Positions 11,904 through 12,008 of a stretch of 12,008 bases of DNA are shown here, piece after piece; position 1 is the stretch's first letter; the number at the start of each line of letters is the position of its first letter. The translations under genes were made by a program, and so were the position numbers. The stretch is from an uncultured Collinsella sp. Lineage in GTDB: Bacteria; Actinomycetota; Coriobacteriia; Coriobacteriales; Coriobacteriaceae. Location: contig URUC01000062.1 in assembly GCA_900550965.1 (NCBI GenBank), forward strand, positions 1 to 12,008, read 5' to 3'. The notes beneath the pieces were generated by a model. It searched no databases. It worked only from the letters and a program-made list of their open reading frames with translations, and was not told the DNA's origin.

Positions 11904-12008
11904 AGTCAGATTCACGACGTTGTTTATATTAACTCACATCAAACGGTTTTTCATTGTGTTTCGCACGAATTGTTGGACAGATGTCGTTCGCTGTCCGCTC
12001 GCCTGCCG

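Noticed and set aside
11935..11960. CcpA cre box upstream of ptsH (TGAAAAACCGTTTGA on minus)
   Set aside because: The central CG is displaced by two positions relative to the cre consensus TGNAANCGNWNNCA, so the resemblance is not convincing.

Overview
The window (about 60% G+C in genes, AT-rich gaps) looks like the chromosome of an anaerobic, high-G+C Gram-positive gut bacterium of the Coriobacteriia. Collinsella is my best guess. The basis is general gene content: a phosphotransferase system (PTS) with an HPr carrying Ser46, anaerobe-type rubredoxin/flavoprotein genes, and codon and intergenic style. No 16S or other diagnostic marker is present, so the assignment is an inference.

Layout. 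From 1 to 1368 (minus) is the N-terminal part of glutamate synthase (gltB), cut by the window edge. It is divergent from an Nramp-type Mn/Fe transporter, mntH, at 1808-3064 (plus). On both sides of mntH lie units of an unusual palindromic repeat: two upstream and three downstream, with an exact 80-bp unit period and 40 bp between successive 15-bp arms. From 3452 to 4188 (minus) are a very short rubredoxin and a flavin-reductase-domain protein. Together they look like a split version of the high-molecular-weight rubredoxin (Hrb) of acetogens. From 4396 to 5773 (minus) smpB (trans-translation) overlaps by 11 bp the end of a TPR-like protein gene, with a large hairpin in the smpB 3' region. Then come tRNA-Glu(CTC), with a clear promoter and terminator, and cca, the CCA-adding enzyme (6075-7469). 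The right end holds a sugar-uptake and glycolytic cluster, all on minus: ptsH (HPr), ptsI (Enzyme I) and two diverged tandem PfkB-family sugar-phosphate kinases, separated by hairpins and terminators.

How the genes fit together. HPr and Enzyme I start the phosphoryl relay for PTS sugars. The two kinases are of the 1-phosphofructokinase/tagatose-6-phosphate kinase type and plausibly feed PTS-derived sugar phosphates into glycolysis, but no Enzyme II is in view. The rubredoxin/flavoprotein pair plausibly moves electrons from NAD(P)H to an O2- or NO-detoxifying acceptor encoded elsewhere. smpB, tRNA-Glu and cca are translation housekeeping. No prophage, transposase, CRISPR or defence system is visible.

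The least explained item is the phased palindromic array around mntH. Next are the split and shortened rubredoxin module, the Cys substitution shared by both kinases in their GAGD-type loop, and the hairpin after smpB.
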